From NCBI RefSeq assembly GCF_030034735.1, contig NZ_CP125370.1:2666001-2730000 (forward strand): a DNA stretch of 64,000 nucleotides, written 5' to 3'. How positions within the stretch are numbered: position 1 is the stretch's first letter; each line of letters opens with the position of its first letter. Below the pieces are notes generated by a model. It saw only the letters and a program-made list of their open reading frames with translations, did no database searches and was not told the origin of the DNA. The position numbers and the translations under genes are program-made. Origin of the DNA: Paenibacillus sp. RC334 (GTDB taxonomy: Bacteria; Bacillota; Bacilli; Paenibacillales; Paenibacillaceae). Shown here piece after piece: positions 40,596-49,142 of this stretch.

Positions 40596-41570
40596 TTACT
40601 TCTTTAAAATGACGGGAAGCTCTTTAATCAGCTCTTCCCTTGCAAGCGGGTCTGTTGTAATGCCTAGTCCGCCATGGATGAAATACACTTTATCGGCTTT
40701 GATTGCGGGCAGACTGCTCCAAATAGGTCCTTTAATCATATTTTTGACTTCCGCCAGCTCGGCATCATCAAAGTACACAATAAAGATTCGGTCACCGGAA
40801 ATCTTGGGAAGCAGCTCGGCAGAAATATTGGCATAGCCGTAATCATCCGGGTTTTCGATCATTTTCTGAATGGCAGGAGTAGGCTGGAAGCCTTCCTTGT
40901 GGTAGACAAAAGTCGTCAGATAGCTGGTGGTGTAGACGCTCAGTCTTTTCTGGCCGACCATATACTGGTACACGGAAGCCGTTTCGCCTTTCTTGATCGT
41001 TCCATCCAGCTGCATCGCTTTCCACATATTGACAATATCCGCGTTATGACGGGTGAGGAAATCTTCAGCTTGCTTTTCATAGCCGAACCAGTCGCCAATC
41101 CGCTTAATACGGACGGGCATCGGGTCCCATTCATTCGTCAGGATGACGGGAGCGATCTTGGATAACGTCGCGTTATACTTCTCGTCCGTGGTAGAGGTGA
41201 TGATTAGATCCGGCTTCAGCTCAATGAGCTTTTCCATGTTGGGTGGCCAACTGATATCTGCGATATCCTTCACTTCATCCTTATACACGGAATATTGCAG
41301 ACCCCCCTGAACCAAACCGACAGGCTTGATGCCGAACAGCAGCAGGTCACCAACCGTATTATCCGTGTAAACGATCCGCTTGGGCGATTTCGGAATTTCT
41401 ACCTGTTTGCCGTAAGCGTCGGTTACGATATGGGTTCCTGTTTCCTCCGTTTGGCCTGCTGTAGCGCTTTTCTTCTCTGACGGTGCAGACGGACTGCTGC
41501 AAGCTGTTGTGACTAAAATAAGTAGGCATAAGATGAAAAAGGTTGTCGACTTGCCTGTGTTGCGAAACAT
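40596..41570 (-). CDS. Iron-siderophore ABC transporter binding lipoprotein
   Basis: 324 aa, FecCD-type system binding protein. Lipoprotein signal ending VTTAC; PKRIVYTDNTVGDLLLFGIK and LIELKPDLIITSTTDEKYNA are typical of the family. The start at 41570 (MFRNTGKST) follows CAGGGGGATTGCA; the longer frame from 41600 would overlap the Fur box. No permease gene is adjacent, so permeases must lie elsewhere. A perfect Fur box lies upstream. Confidence 0.9.
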   Translation of the reverse strand: MFRNTGKSTTFFILCLLILVTTACSSPSAPSEKKSATAGQTEETGTHIVTDAYGKQVEIPKSPKRIVYTDNTVGDLLLFGIKPVGLVQGGLQYSVYKDEVKDIADISWPPNMEKLIELKPDLIITSTTDEKYNATLSKIAPVILTNEWDPMPVRIKRIGDWFGYEKQAEDFLTRHNADIVNMWKAMQLDGTIKKGETASVYQYMVGQKRLSVYTTSYLTTFVYHKEGFQPTPAIQKMIENPDDYGYANISAELLPKISGDRIFIVYFDDAELAEVKNMIKGPIWSSLPAIKADKVYFIHGGLGITTDPLAREELIKELPVILKK

Positions 41571-41600
41571 TGCAATCCCCCTGTATGTAAATGCAGTCAT

Positions 41601-41615
41601 TGATAATCATTATCA
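41601..41615. promoter_or_regulatory. Fur box 1
   Basis: TGATAATCATTATCA is a perfect match to the Bacillus 7-1-7 Fur consensus, 31 bases upstream of the binding protein start. Confidence 0.9.
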
Positions 41616-41746
41616 ATAAACCAAGTGTAATACCGGACAGGGCTGTAATCAATGGAAGAATGGGACGTTTTTTTTGTAGGATCAGGCTGTTAAGAACAGA
41701 AGCAGTCATTGAAATTCATAGGTGTATTAGGTATGATGAATCCAAA

Positions 41747-41761
41747 TGATAATCATTCTCA
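41747..41761. promoter_or_regulatory. Fur box 2
   Basis: TGATAATCATTCTCA (14 of 15 matches), directly upstream of the AAGGAG site of the AraC/binding-protein gene. Confidence 0.85.
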
Positions 41762-41779
41762 AATAAGGAGCGTTAAGTT

Positions 41780-43393
41780 TTGGATCTAAATCACATCAGA
41801 GCCGATTATTCTATTCCCAGTACCTATTTCGAGCTTCATGGACTAGTTCACAGAACATTTTCCGGTAGGGATAGAATTCCGCTTCAAAATATAGATACGG
41901 GTTTGCTAGTCGTTGTTGAAGAAGGGGAAGGGACACTCGACTGCAATGGCAGTGAGCACCCATTGCACTATGGAGTTCCATATGCCATAAATTCGGGACA
42001 CACGGTGAAAATCACAGCAAACGACGATACAGTATTGTCATTGTGGCTGATTGCTTTTTCTCCGCATGGCCCTACGGGAAGCTCGCTTGAACCCCTTATG
42101 GAAACACGGGAGCAGAGCGTACCAGATTACAGATCCATACTGCAAAAAATAAAAGCCATCGAAAAACGCCGCCATGCGCAGGCCACGAAGGAACAGATTG
42201 TGGTACACATTCAATTCCAAAAACTGATGGGGATGATTGCAGAAGAAACAAGCGCTCTTGAGCAGGATACCGCAAGCCACAATACCAAAGCGAATGTATT
42301 GGAGATTATTGCCCAGTTGCAGAGACGCTATGCCGAAGAGATTACCGTGGATGAGCTTGCGGCCCAGGCGCGGATCAGCAAGCGGAGGTTCACCCACTGG
42401 TTTAGGCAGCTGACGGGAACAAATCTGTCCGGTTACATGACAACCTTGAGGATGGAGCATGCCAAGCGTATGCTGCTGCGCGGAGAGCGCATGAAGGAGG
42501 TGGCGGCGCTGGTCGGCTACGGGGACGAGTTCTATTTCAATCGGCGGTTTAAGCAGATGGAGGGCGTCTCCCCGGGACAGTTCATTCTGAACCATAGAAA
42601 GAAGCCGATCAATATTTGTGCGATGAGCTGTCTGGGTCATTTGCTCGCGCTTGGTATACGTCCGGCTGCGGTTGCTAAAAATTTATCGAATGATCATTAC
42701 CTACGGAAATTGAGTGCGGATATTCACAAGGTTAACAGCGTGCCGCTGGACCCGCAGGAAATTGCTTATTTGCAGCCGGAGTTTATTCTGGTCGGGAGTC
42801 AGGAGGAATACGACGCATTGTCGACGATTGCGCCCACTCAGATTTTTTCGCAAAATGATCATAAGCCGTTCGAATTGCTTCGCAAGCTGGCAGAGACTTT
42901 CGGTAAAGGTCCCGAAGCGGAACGGGTTATTCGATCGTACAATCGTAAGGTACAGCGCCTAAGGCCCAAATTAAACGGTATTGTTCAGAGCACGGATACA
43001 TTTGCGACGATGGAAATTCGAGACGACTCGGTCTATGTATTCGGTAATTACTGGTGCAGGGGAGCTTATAATCTGTATGACGGGCTTGGGTTACATGCGC
43101 CGGATATCATTCAGAAGGAATTGATTGATCGACAGGCTTACCGACTTATTACTGAGGAGCAAATACAATCCTACGCAGGGAATCATCTGTTCGTGACGGT
43201 AGTTGATCCCGAGCGTTATGAGCGTCTATGCAGTATGAAGTGGTGGCAGGAAATGCCTGCGGTGAAGCAAAATCAGGTTTACATTACCGACTACTCTGAG
43301 TTTGCTGTGACGGACCCCATTTCGATGCCCTACCAATTGGATATTCAGATGAAATTGTTGCTGGAGCGGAAGAATTTACTCAAGCTCCCTTAA
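41780..43393 (+). CDS. AraC regulator fused to siderophore-binding domain (Btr-like)
   Basis: 537 aa. An N-terminal cupin-like part, an AraC helix-turn-helix pair at about 180-275 (ITVDELAAQARISKRRFTHWFR; MKEVAALVGYGDEFYFNRRFKQMEG), then a cytoplasmic copy of a periplasmic iron-siderophore-binding domain (AMSCLGHLLALGIRPAAVAK; PQEIAYLQPEFILVGS). In Bacillus subtilis, Btr of this design senses bacillibactin and activates its uptake genes. It diverges from the binding lipoprotein/reductase operon with a Fur box at each end of the gap. The TTG start at 41780 has AAGGAG nine bases upstream. Confidence 0.9.
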   Translation: MDLNHIRADYSIPSTYFELHGLVHRTFSGRDRIPLQNIDTGLLVVVEEGEGTLDCNGSEHPLHYGVPYAINSGHTVKITANDDTVLSLWLIAFSPHGPTGSSLEPLMETREQSVPDYRSILQKIKAIEKRRHAQATKEQIVVHIQFQKLMGMIAEETSALEQDTASHNTKANVLEIIAQLQRRYAEEITVDELAAQARISKRRFTHWFRQLTGTNLSGYMTTLRMEHAKRMLLRGERMKEVAALVGYGDEFYFNRRFKQMEGVSPGQFILNHRKKPINICAMSCLGHLLALGIRPAAVAKNLSNDHYLRKLSADIHKVNSVPLDPQEIAYLQPEFILVGSQEEYDALSTIAPTQIFSQNDHKPFELLRKLAETFGKGPEAERVIRSYNRKVQRLRPKLNGIVQSTDTFATMEIRDDSVYVFGNYWCRGAYNLYDGLGLHAPDIIQKELIDRQAYRLITEEQIQSYAGNHLFVTVVDPERYERLCSMKWWQEMPAVKQNQVYITDYSEFAVTDPISMPYQLDIQMKLLLERKNLLKLP

Positions 43394-43501
43394 GGCTCCA
43401 TCGACTGCCGATCTCCCTTTGCCAGCCGTACTTACTACTATTAATTGGGGTGAGCTACAGGTCGCAAGAGATAATGAACGCAAGCATTCAAAAAATACAT
43501 G

Positions 43502-43530
43502 TTGAAAATAGTACCATATCGTACTATAAT
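43502..43530 (+). promoter_or_regulatory. Sigma-A promoter of the MarR gene
   Basis: TTGAAA, 17 bases, TATAAT: a near-consensus promoter whose -10 box sits in the centre of the long palindrome at 43505-43554. Confidence 0.85.
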
Positions 43531-43554
43531 TTTAGTACGATATGGTACTATTTT
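43505..43554. promoter_or_regulatory. 50-base perfect palindromic operator
   Basis: Two perfectly complementary 22-base arms (43505-43526 and 43533-43554) around a six-base centre. Each arm holds TAGTACCATATCGTACTA-type sequence that is itself nearly palindromic, so two MarR dimers could bind. It spans the -35/-10 spacer, the -10 box and the transcription start of the MarR gene, fitting autorepression. Confidence 0.8.
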
Positions 43555-43573
43555 CGAGAAAATGGAGGTGCAA

Positions 43574-44026
43574 ATGGGAATTATAAAAGGAAGATCTGTT
43601 TTTTTATCAGCATCAATAGATGCATTGCTGGCTAGAATAGTTTCAAGAAAACACAGGGAATCTGAGGTTGATACTTTAACAGCAACACAAGCAAGGATTT
43701 TGTTTTATCTTTGGACAAAAGACGAAATACCTATACATGAAATCTCAAGGATTACCAATCTTCAAAAGTCAACTTTAACGAGTATATTAACTAAGTTGGA
43801 AAAAGCAGGACATATCAGTTTTATGCCTTGTCAAACAGACAAACGGAAAACAATAGTTAAAGTAGTGAATAGAAATGAAAATCTAGTGGAATTGAACAAA
43901 AAGATTATTGATGAAGTCGGAGAGACTTTTTACAAGGGATTTAGCGAGGATGAAATAGCATTGTATCAAAGTTTCTTAATAAGAACTTTAGATAATCTGA
44001 TAGAATGCGAGAATGAAAAAAAATGA
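43574..44026 (+). CDS. MarR-family transcriptional regulator
   Basis: 150 aa winged helix-turn-helix (IPIHEISRITNLQKSTLTSI, with the wing near MPCQTDKRKTIVKVV). The ATG at 43574 follows GGAGGTGCAA; longer in-frame starts lie inside the operator. It overlaps the frame that leads into the downstream esterase, whose own ATG is 24 bases past the stop, so the two form an operon. Likely represses itself and the esterase; the ligand is unknown. Confidence 0.88.
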   Translation: MGIIKGRSVFLSASIDALLARIVSRKHRESEVDTLTATQARILFYLWTKDEIPIHEISRITNLQKSTLTSILTKLEKAGHISFMPCQTDKRKTIVKVVNRNENLVELNKKIIDEVGETFYKGFSEDEIALYQSFLIRTLDNLIECENEKK

Positions 44027-44049
44027 GAATCTATTCAAGGAGAGAGAGT

Positions 44050-45171
44050 ATGAATAAAAAACTAAGAATGGTATCCTTCGCACTTTTAGCAACATTGGCT
44101 TTTGCCACACAAAAGGAAAGTTTCGCAGCAGCTGAAAGTCCTCCTACAGATGTTATTAGTATGGCTCCTACCTATAAAGATGTGGTGTATGCAACCGTAA
44201 CTAATGACGATGGAAAGAAAAAAGAGTTAAAAATGAACATCTTCAAGCCGGAGGGTGTAACCGAAGCAACTCCTGTCTTGGTGTATGTTCATGGAGGAGG
44301 ATGGCTTATAGGGGACTATCAGGGCGATGATGCTCCTAAAGATGCAAAAAAGGAAACAGCCACACTACCAAATCGACCAGTACAAATGACAGGTAGAGCC
44401 ACAGATCAAGTGGCTACAGATTCAGCATACCAAGTTTTCAAAAAAGTATTAGAGAATAAAATTACTTTCGTTTCCATAGATTATCGGCTAAGTGGCGAAG
44501 CTATTTTCCCGGCTCCAATTTATGATGTTAAGGGCAGTATCAGATATCTGCGTGCACATGCCAAGGAATACGGTATTGATCCAGAAAAAATTGCAGTAGC
44601 AGGAAATTCTGCAGGTGGACATCTGGCTACCGAACTCGCTGTTACCAGTGATATAAAAGAGCTTGAAGGTGATGTTGGGGGCAATCTTGAGTATTCAAGC
44701 AAAGTAATGGCTGCAGTTGATTTTTACGGTCCAACAGATATGTTTACCATGGGACCTGAGATGGACCCAACCCTGCAATCTCCTGAGGAGGCAGCCGAAA
44801 CACATGACTCTCCACAAGCAGCTGAAGCCAAACTTCTTGGATTTGATAAAGAAGGACAGGGTGTGGCAGTCCTGAGAGATATTCGGGATAAAAAACAAAC
44901 CAATTCTCCTTATTGGGAAAAAGTAAAGCTGGCAGAATTGGCAAGTCCTATAAATTATGTATCTTCAGATGATCCACCCATGTTTATTGCACATGGAGGA
45001 CGTGACAGTTTAGTATCTATTCAACAAAGTTGGAGACTTAGAGATACTCTTAACCATGCAGGAGTAGAAAATATTTTTATGTCTAACTCTAAAGCTCCCC
45101 ACGGTGGCCAGGGTGAAGATGTCAATAATGCAGCTATAACTTGGGTAACAAAAAAATTGCTTAATAACTAA
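44050..45171 (+). CDS. Secreted alpha/beta hydrolase (esterase/lipase, BD-FAE-like)
   Basis: 373 aa. Signal peptide (cleavage near ESFAAAES), then an alpha/beta hydrolase with oxyanion motif VYVHGGGWLIGDY, nucleophile elbow AGNSAGGHLATELA, a catalytic Asp in AHGGRDSLVS and the His in SKAPHGGQGED. The HGGGW type is common in carbohydrate and short-chain esterases. The ATG at 44050 has AAGGAGAGAG upstream. Second gene of the MarR operon. Confidence 0.87.
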   Translation: MNKKLRMVSFALLATLAFATQKESFAAAESPPTDVISMAPTYKDVVYATVTNDDGKKKELKMNIFKPEGVTEATPVLVYVHGGGWLIGDYQGDDAPKDAKKETATLPNRPVQMTGRATDQVATDSAYQVFKKVLENKITFVSIDYRLSGEAIFPAPIYDVKGSIRYLRAHAKEYGIDPEKIAVAGNSAGGHLATELAVTSDIKELEGDVGGNLEYSSKVMAAVDFYGPTDMFTMGPEMDPTLQSPEEAAETHDSPQAAEAKLLGFDKEGQGVAVLRDIRDKKQTNSPYWEKVKLAELASPINYVSSDDPPMFIAHGGRDSLVSIQQSWRLRDTLNHAGVENIFMSNSKAPHGGQGEDVNNAAITWVTKKLLNN

Positions 45172-45576
45172 GCTATTCTAAATATTCATGTTATTTTATT
45201 AAAAAAAAGGGAGCCCCATTTATGGCGGTTCCCTTACCCATTGGATATCAAGATGAAATTGTTGGTTGAACGGAAGATGCCGACCGAACAATAGGATCAG
45301 ATAATTTTGTAGCGGAAAATGCTCATATGTGAGATGTCATGATGATTTTAGAACTCTATCCTGAGGGGTAGGGCTTCTTTTGGTTTGTTCTATTTAATAA
45401 ATAGTCTGTGCTTGTTTGGTGGAAATTGGCCAGTAGTCCTTCAATTATTTTCTAGTGAAATATTCGCTAAAATTCAATATTGATATTTCCAATAGGATAT
45501 TCTTATTTTGGGGAACAAAATGCATCTACGAATTCGAAATTTACAGAAAGCTTATATCAAGAAGGAGAAGATGAAT
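45172..45576. other. AT-rich intergenic region
   Basis: Holds an imperfect hairpin at 45208-45236 (AAGGGAGCC... GGTTCCCTT), probably the esterase terminator. The rest shows no recognisable gene. Confidence 0.45.
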
Positions 45577-45855
45577 ATGAGTATCTTGGAGGATTTATAT
45601 TACGGCGAATGGTATCCAAGTGAACGAATCAGGACGAAAAACCCTGAGCTTGAACTAACCCATCAGAAAATATCCGCTTCTATGGAGAATCTAAAAGCAA
45701 GATTACCAGAACACGACTATAAATTAATTGAGGAACTATCGGATTTAAATGATGTTCTAATTTCTATATTATCTGCTTCTGATTATATTTCTGGGTACAA
45801 AACGGGAGCTTTGATGATGTTAGAAATATTTGATGGGAGAAATTATCGAAACTAA
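45577..45855 (+). CDS. DUF6809-type small protein
   Basis: 92 aa, starting MSILEDLYYGEWYPSERI, with two amphipathic helices and the ending GYKTGALMMLEIFDGRNYRN typical of this Paenibacillus/Bacillus family of unknown function. The ATG at 45577 lies nine bases after GAAGGAG; the ATG at 45571 is too close and the longer frame from 45508 is unsupported. It precedes a toxin-like gene but is separated by a terminator hairpin and 360 bases. Confidence 0.75.
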   Translation: MSILEDLYYGEWYPSERIRTKNPELELTHQKISASMENLKARLPEHDYKLIEELSDLNDVLISILSASDYISGYKTGALMMLEIFDGRNYRN

Positions 45856-45878
45856 GGTACAACTTTGTAAAGTAAAAA

Positions 45879-45915
45879 GAAAGGCCGGACGCAATAGCGT
45901 ACCGGCTTATTTATG
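45879..45915 (+). terminator. Hairpin terminator
   Basis: GCCGG-A-CGC ... GCG-TA-CCGGC stem followed by TTATTT, after the DUF6809 gene. Confidence 0.65.
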
Positions 45916-46217
45916 TGAGGCTGTTGTTTCAAACTCATCATGTACTTGCGAATCAAATATATTGCAAGAGATTGATTCGTCTTATAATTTTATGATCATA
46001 TAACTGAAATAAGATATATTTTCACGAATATTTAGATGAATATGACGAGTTATAGAGGTACTTTTTTATAATTAAGAGGGAGCTGTATTTGATAAATATA
46101 AGTCATAGGTCATAGGGAATAAGACTTCTTATTCTTATAACAATTAGGAGTAGAGAGGGTTTTCCATAAATTTGAATCATGCTATTATGTCCTAACGAAC
46201 CTAATCCGAGGTAAATT
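45916..46217. other. AT-rich region upstream of the toxin gene
   Basis: No gene or hairpin is recognised; it should contain the promoter of the toxin-immunity pair. Confidence 0.45.
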
Positions 46218-47396
46218 ATGACAACAATTAAAGTGACACCTGAACTACTTATATCCGTATCTAAGCAATTTGAGCTTGCGCAGCAAACGGCTATTCAAAT
46301 GAATGGTCAGTTATTACGGCAAATCTCGTTTATGGAACGATTTTGGGATGGCATAACGAAGGAGCAATTCTACTACAGCTTTCACATTTCACAGAAGAAT
46401 ATGGATGACTTTGTTACACTTACAGACTCCATTGCGAAAGAACTTCGTCATCATGCGGATAAATTTAGTTTGGCAGACGCTGAACAGGGAAATATGATCG
46501 GAGTTACTGGTAGTTTTCCTGCACTTGCGGCGTCCATGGGAATGATGAATACCAAGGGAGTAGAACAACGTAAGCCAGCTTATGATTATGATGAATATGA
46601 CAAAAAATTTGTAGGGAATATGTGGATTCTCAGCAAAAATGGTGTTACTGATCAAGAAGCAGCCAAAGCAACTCTGGCCTATAATGAAGCACTTAAAAAA
46701 GGAGACATTAAACTAGATAACGAATCAGAAGATGTGGATATTAACTTGGTGCAAATTGAAGCATTCAAACAAGGGTATAATCCTTGGACGGGAGAAAAAC
46801 TATCTGAATGGCACGCGAAATCTCTTATTGTCAGTAGTGTATTTTCTAGTTTTATGGGGATTAGAAATCTTAGTGGTGGTCGTGTTAAAATCAATAAAGG
46901 TTTTAAGATCAAGTCTGGATCAAATAGAATTTCAAAGGCTGATTTTAAAAATGGCAGCACTAGTTATGTAAAGAATATTACTATTATAGATGATGCTATG
47001 AAGGAAAAGATATTATTTGGACAGAGAAAGTTCTCAAATAAGAATGATATTATAGGTGGTCACTCTCCAAAGATAAACAACGGAAATCCTAACTATGCAG
47101 TTGAAGAAATGGTAGTTAATACTGATGGCACAAGAAGGGTTAAATACACAACGCAATTTCCAGATGGAAATCTGTCAAAAATTAAAACAAGCACATTATT
47201 TCCAAATACATGGTCTGATGATGCTATTATTAATGCTATAAAAAAAGTTGCAGATAGCCCAAGTATTGGAACACGAGATGGGATAACTCTTCACAGAAGT
47301 ACAATAAATGGGATCGAAATAGAGGTAATGAAAGATGGAAATAAAGTAATCTCAGGTTTTTCTACAGGTGGTGTTCACACACCAGGTTTTAACTAA
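46218..47396 (+). CDS. WXG-type polymorphic toxin with EndoU-like nuclease C-terminus
   Basis: 392 aa. Residues 1-95 are helical and carry a WDG turn (SFMERFWDGITKEQFYYSFH), like WXG100/LXG proteins exported by type VII secretion. A middle linker contains NPWTGEKLSEWH, a pre-toxin-like motif. The C-terminal 110 residues match bacterial EndoU-type RNase toxins: IIGGHSPKINNGNPNYAVEE, KYTTQFPDGNLSKIKTSTLF followed by PNTWSDDAI, then DGITLHRSTINGIEIEV. Proposed role: contact- or diffusion-based killing by RNA cleavage. The next gene is the likely immunity protein. AT-rich relative to surrounding genes, suggesting transfer. Domain calls are by eye. Confidence 0.75.
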   Translation: MTTIKVTPELLISVSKQFELAQQTAIQMNGQLLRQISFMERFWDGITKEQFYYSFHISQKNMDDFVTLTDSIAKELRHHADKFSLADAEQGNMIGVTGSFPALAASMGMMNTKGVEQRKPAYDYDEYDKKFVGNMWILSKNGVTDQEAAKATLAYNEALKKGDIKLDNESEDVDINLVQIEAFKQGYNPWTGEKLSEWHAKSLIVSSVFSSFMGIRNLSGGRVKINKGFKIKSGSNRISKADFKNGSTSYVKNITIIDDAMKEKILFGQRKFSNKNDIIGGHSPKINNGNPNYAVEEMVVNTDGTRRVKYTTQFPDGNLSKIKTSTLFPNTWSDDAIINAIKKVADSPSIGTRDGITLHRSTINGIEIEVMKDGNKVISGFSTGGVHTPGFN

Positions 47397-47436
47397 ATAA
47401 TATGGTTCATTAATTAATTTAATGGAGGAAACTAAA

Positions 47437-47853
47437 TTGTATACAGATTTAGATGAATTTATAACAGAATACCAGCATACTACTGATTTTTGGTATGATG
47501 TAGGGTGCGTTATGGCATCTGAAAAGCTATCAAAGTTCAGTTCAAAAGATTGGCAGGAGCTATCAATTATTGTGCATAATAGACCGCTAGAATGGCAGAA
47601 AAAACTTGCTTATTGTTTGGATACTTCTTGCAACAAGTATGAACTGGAAATTCTATTATCATTGCTAAGTACTGAAGATGAGGAACTATTTGAGATATGT
47701 ATAGATACTCTAAGAAGCTTTACAACCCAAGAAAGCAAACAAATGATACTAGACAAACCGTCCATATTGAATCGTATAAATGATTTGCTTCCAAAAGCGG
47801 GTATTGTCTCTAAGAAGATGCTAGAGGATTTTCTAACGAGATTAAATTCATAG
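47437..47853 (+). CDS. Putative immunity protein for the EndoU-like toxin
   Basis: 138 aa, acidic, all-helical, with repeats reminiscent of HEAT-like Imm30-type proteins (LEILLSLLSTEDEELFEICI then DTLRSF). No signal peptide. The TTG at 47437 has GGAGG eight bases upstream; the ATG at 47422 lies immediately in front of that GGAGG and is unlikely to be used. It starts 40 bases after the toxin stop. The immunity role is inferred from position, size and acidity; no family is certain. Confidence 0.65.
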   Translation: MYTDLDEFITEYQHTTDFWYDVGCVMASEKLSKFSSKDWQELSIIVHNRPLEWQKKLAYCLDTSCNKYELEILLSLLSTEDEELFEICIDTLRSFTTQESKQMILDKPSILNRINDLLPKAGIVSKKMLEDFLTRLNS

Positions 47854-47954
47854 TGAGCCACATGATTTTAAAGACTTTTCAAAAGAAGAATGGATCAACA
47901 GTTATAAACGTTATTATAGACTTCTCCATTGAGTAACGGGTAAAACGAATGAAC

Positions 47955-48009
47955 TAAACCGACACCATAATTGGAGTCGGTTTTTACTTGCTGATTGGAT
48001 AACCAACGC
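47955..48009. repeat. Short repeat including terminator, copy 1
   Basis: About 53 bases (terminator plus ACTTGCTGATTGGATAACCAACG) recur at 51071-51123 with about 85% identity. Both copies sit at the 3' end of a gene cluster and in front of a minus-strand gene. Confidence 0.75.
47957..47985 (+). terminator. Terminator (repeat copy 1)
   Basis: AACCGACACCA / TGGAGTCGGTT stem-loop with a T run, ending the toxin-immunity unit. Almost the same sequence recurs at 51072-51100. Confidence 0.85.
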
Positions 48010-48023
48010 TTGAAACCTGAACT

Positions 48024-48689
48024 TTATAATTCCTGGCTAAGTTCTAATATCTGATCATTAACATTTACATTACTTAACCCCCCGTGATAACAAACCACGG
48101 ATGCAATGTCGAGATCTAAATACTTTTTCAATGAGAGACGAGCTACATTCATATCCGGTGTGGTCGGGACATGAATTCCCCCGAGAATCCCGTTTACACT
48201 GTACATCGAATCCCCGGCAATGAGAGTCTTACTTTGCCTTAAATAAAGGCTGATATGACCAGGAGTATGCCCAGGAGTATGGATGACGCAAATCCTGCCG
48301 CAAAACGGCAGTTCCTGACCATCTATTAAGGTATCGTCCACTTTGCCCTTCGGGGGATTCTCAAGGTGACTATCTTTTAAAAGAGGTATCTCCCCCTGAA
48401 TATACGGCTTATCCAGTTCGTGTGCATATACTTTAATATTATGGCCACACTCCTGCAAAATCTCGGGAAGACTGCCTATGTGATCCACATCCTGATGTGT
48501 CAAAATCACAGCTTTTAGTTTGTCTAACGACACGCCTACCTTTTCCATGGCCACGCGTAAATCTTCAATTTGCCCTGGGAATCCTGTGTCTATTAAAACA
48601 GCCATTTCTCGATCCCATAAAAGAATGGGGTGAATAATATTCCCATGAAAATCTAGATGAAGCATTTCTACTCCCTTTGAAATTTCCAT
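48024..48689 (-). CDS. MBL-fold metallo-hydrolase
   Basis: 221 aa metallo-beta-lactamase fold with metal ligands in LTHQDVDHIGS (HxxxDH), VIHTPGHTPGHISLYL, AGDSMYS and a late CYHGG. The start at 48689 has GGAGG nine bases upstream; the longer frame from 48740 is unsupported. Family members include glyoxalase II, lactonases and RNases; no specificity can be read. Single gene, convergent with the toxin-immunity unit. Confidence 0.88.
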   Translation of the reverse strand: MEISKGVEMLHLDFHGNIIHPILLWDREMAVLIDTGFPGQIEDLRVAMEKVGVSLDKLKAVILTHQDVDHIGSLPEILQECGHNIKVYAHELDKPYIQGEIPLLKDSHLENPPKGKVDDTLIDGQELPFCGRICVIHTPGHTPGHISLYLRQSKTLIAGDSMYSVNGILGGIHVPTTPDMNVARLSLKKYLDLDIASVVCYHGGLSNVNVNDQILELSQEL

Positions 48690-48909
48690 AATATCGAGCC
48701 TCCGTAAAATGAAATTTATACATACAGCATTTTGCATCATTCGATTCCTAAACCATTTTTTTATACCCCTACTTTCCTGTTTTCAGTTCATTTCTCCTTG
48801 TAAACGTACTGAGACCGTAAAAAGATACGGAGGTTTCAATGAAAAAACTATTTGCGTAAATGGTGTAACTTTTACAACCACTTGTTCGTTTACATTGGAG
48901 GTAGCAAAA

Positions 48910-49013
48910 GACCTGCTTGACAGTGTTGTTCACCGCCCGTTTCTTTGGTAAATACTGTGGTTGTAATGGAAGTCGCATTGATTAATTCTTGTTGAATTTG
49001 TGCTAGTCGGCTA
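48910..49013 (-). pseudogene. C-terminal scrap of the duplicated alpha/beta hydrolase (third copy)
   Basis: On the minus strand reads SRLAQIQQELINATSITTTV and then FTKETGGEQHCQAG, nearly the same as the C-terminus of the hydrolases at 51.2 and 59.9 kb. Only about 35 residues remain; flanking sequence is unrelated. Confidence 0.8.
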
Positions 49014-49029
49014 CAAAGAGGAACACAAA

Positions 49030-49087
49030 GAAAAAGAGGCTGTCCCCTGTGCAGAGTTCTTTCTGCACAGGGAGACAGCTTCTTTTT
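49030..49087. terminator. Long bidirectional terminator
   Basis: AAAAAGAGGCTGTCCC... pairs with ...GAGACAGCTTCTTTTT, an almost perfect 25-bp stem with inner CCTGTGCAGA/TCTGCACAGG. On the minus strand it ends the XRE-DUF1232 gene. Confidence 0.8.
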
Positions 49088-49142
49088 GCCGAGCCATGAC
49101 AACATAAGCTCTTGCACTATCAAACATTCTAGCAATCAAAGG

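Noticed and set aside
41359..41709. Minus-strand frame of 116 codons upstream of the siderophore-binding protein
   Set aside because: It crosses the Fur box and overlaps the signal peptide of the binding protein in another frame; no ribosome site.
49030..49087. Possible MITE or inverted-repeat transposable element
   Set aside because: It sits exactly at the 3' end of the XRE-DUF1232 gene with A/T runs on both sides; a bidirectional terminator explains it. No target duplication seen.
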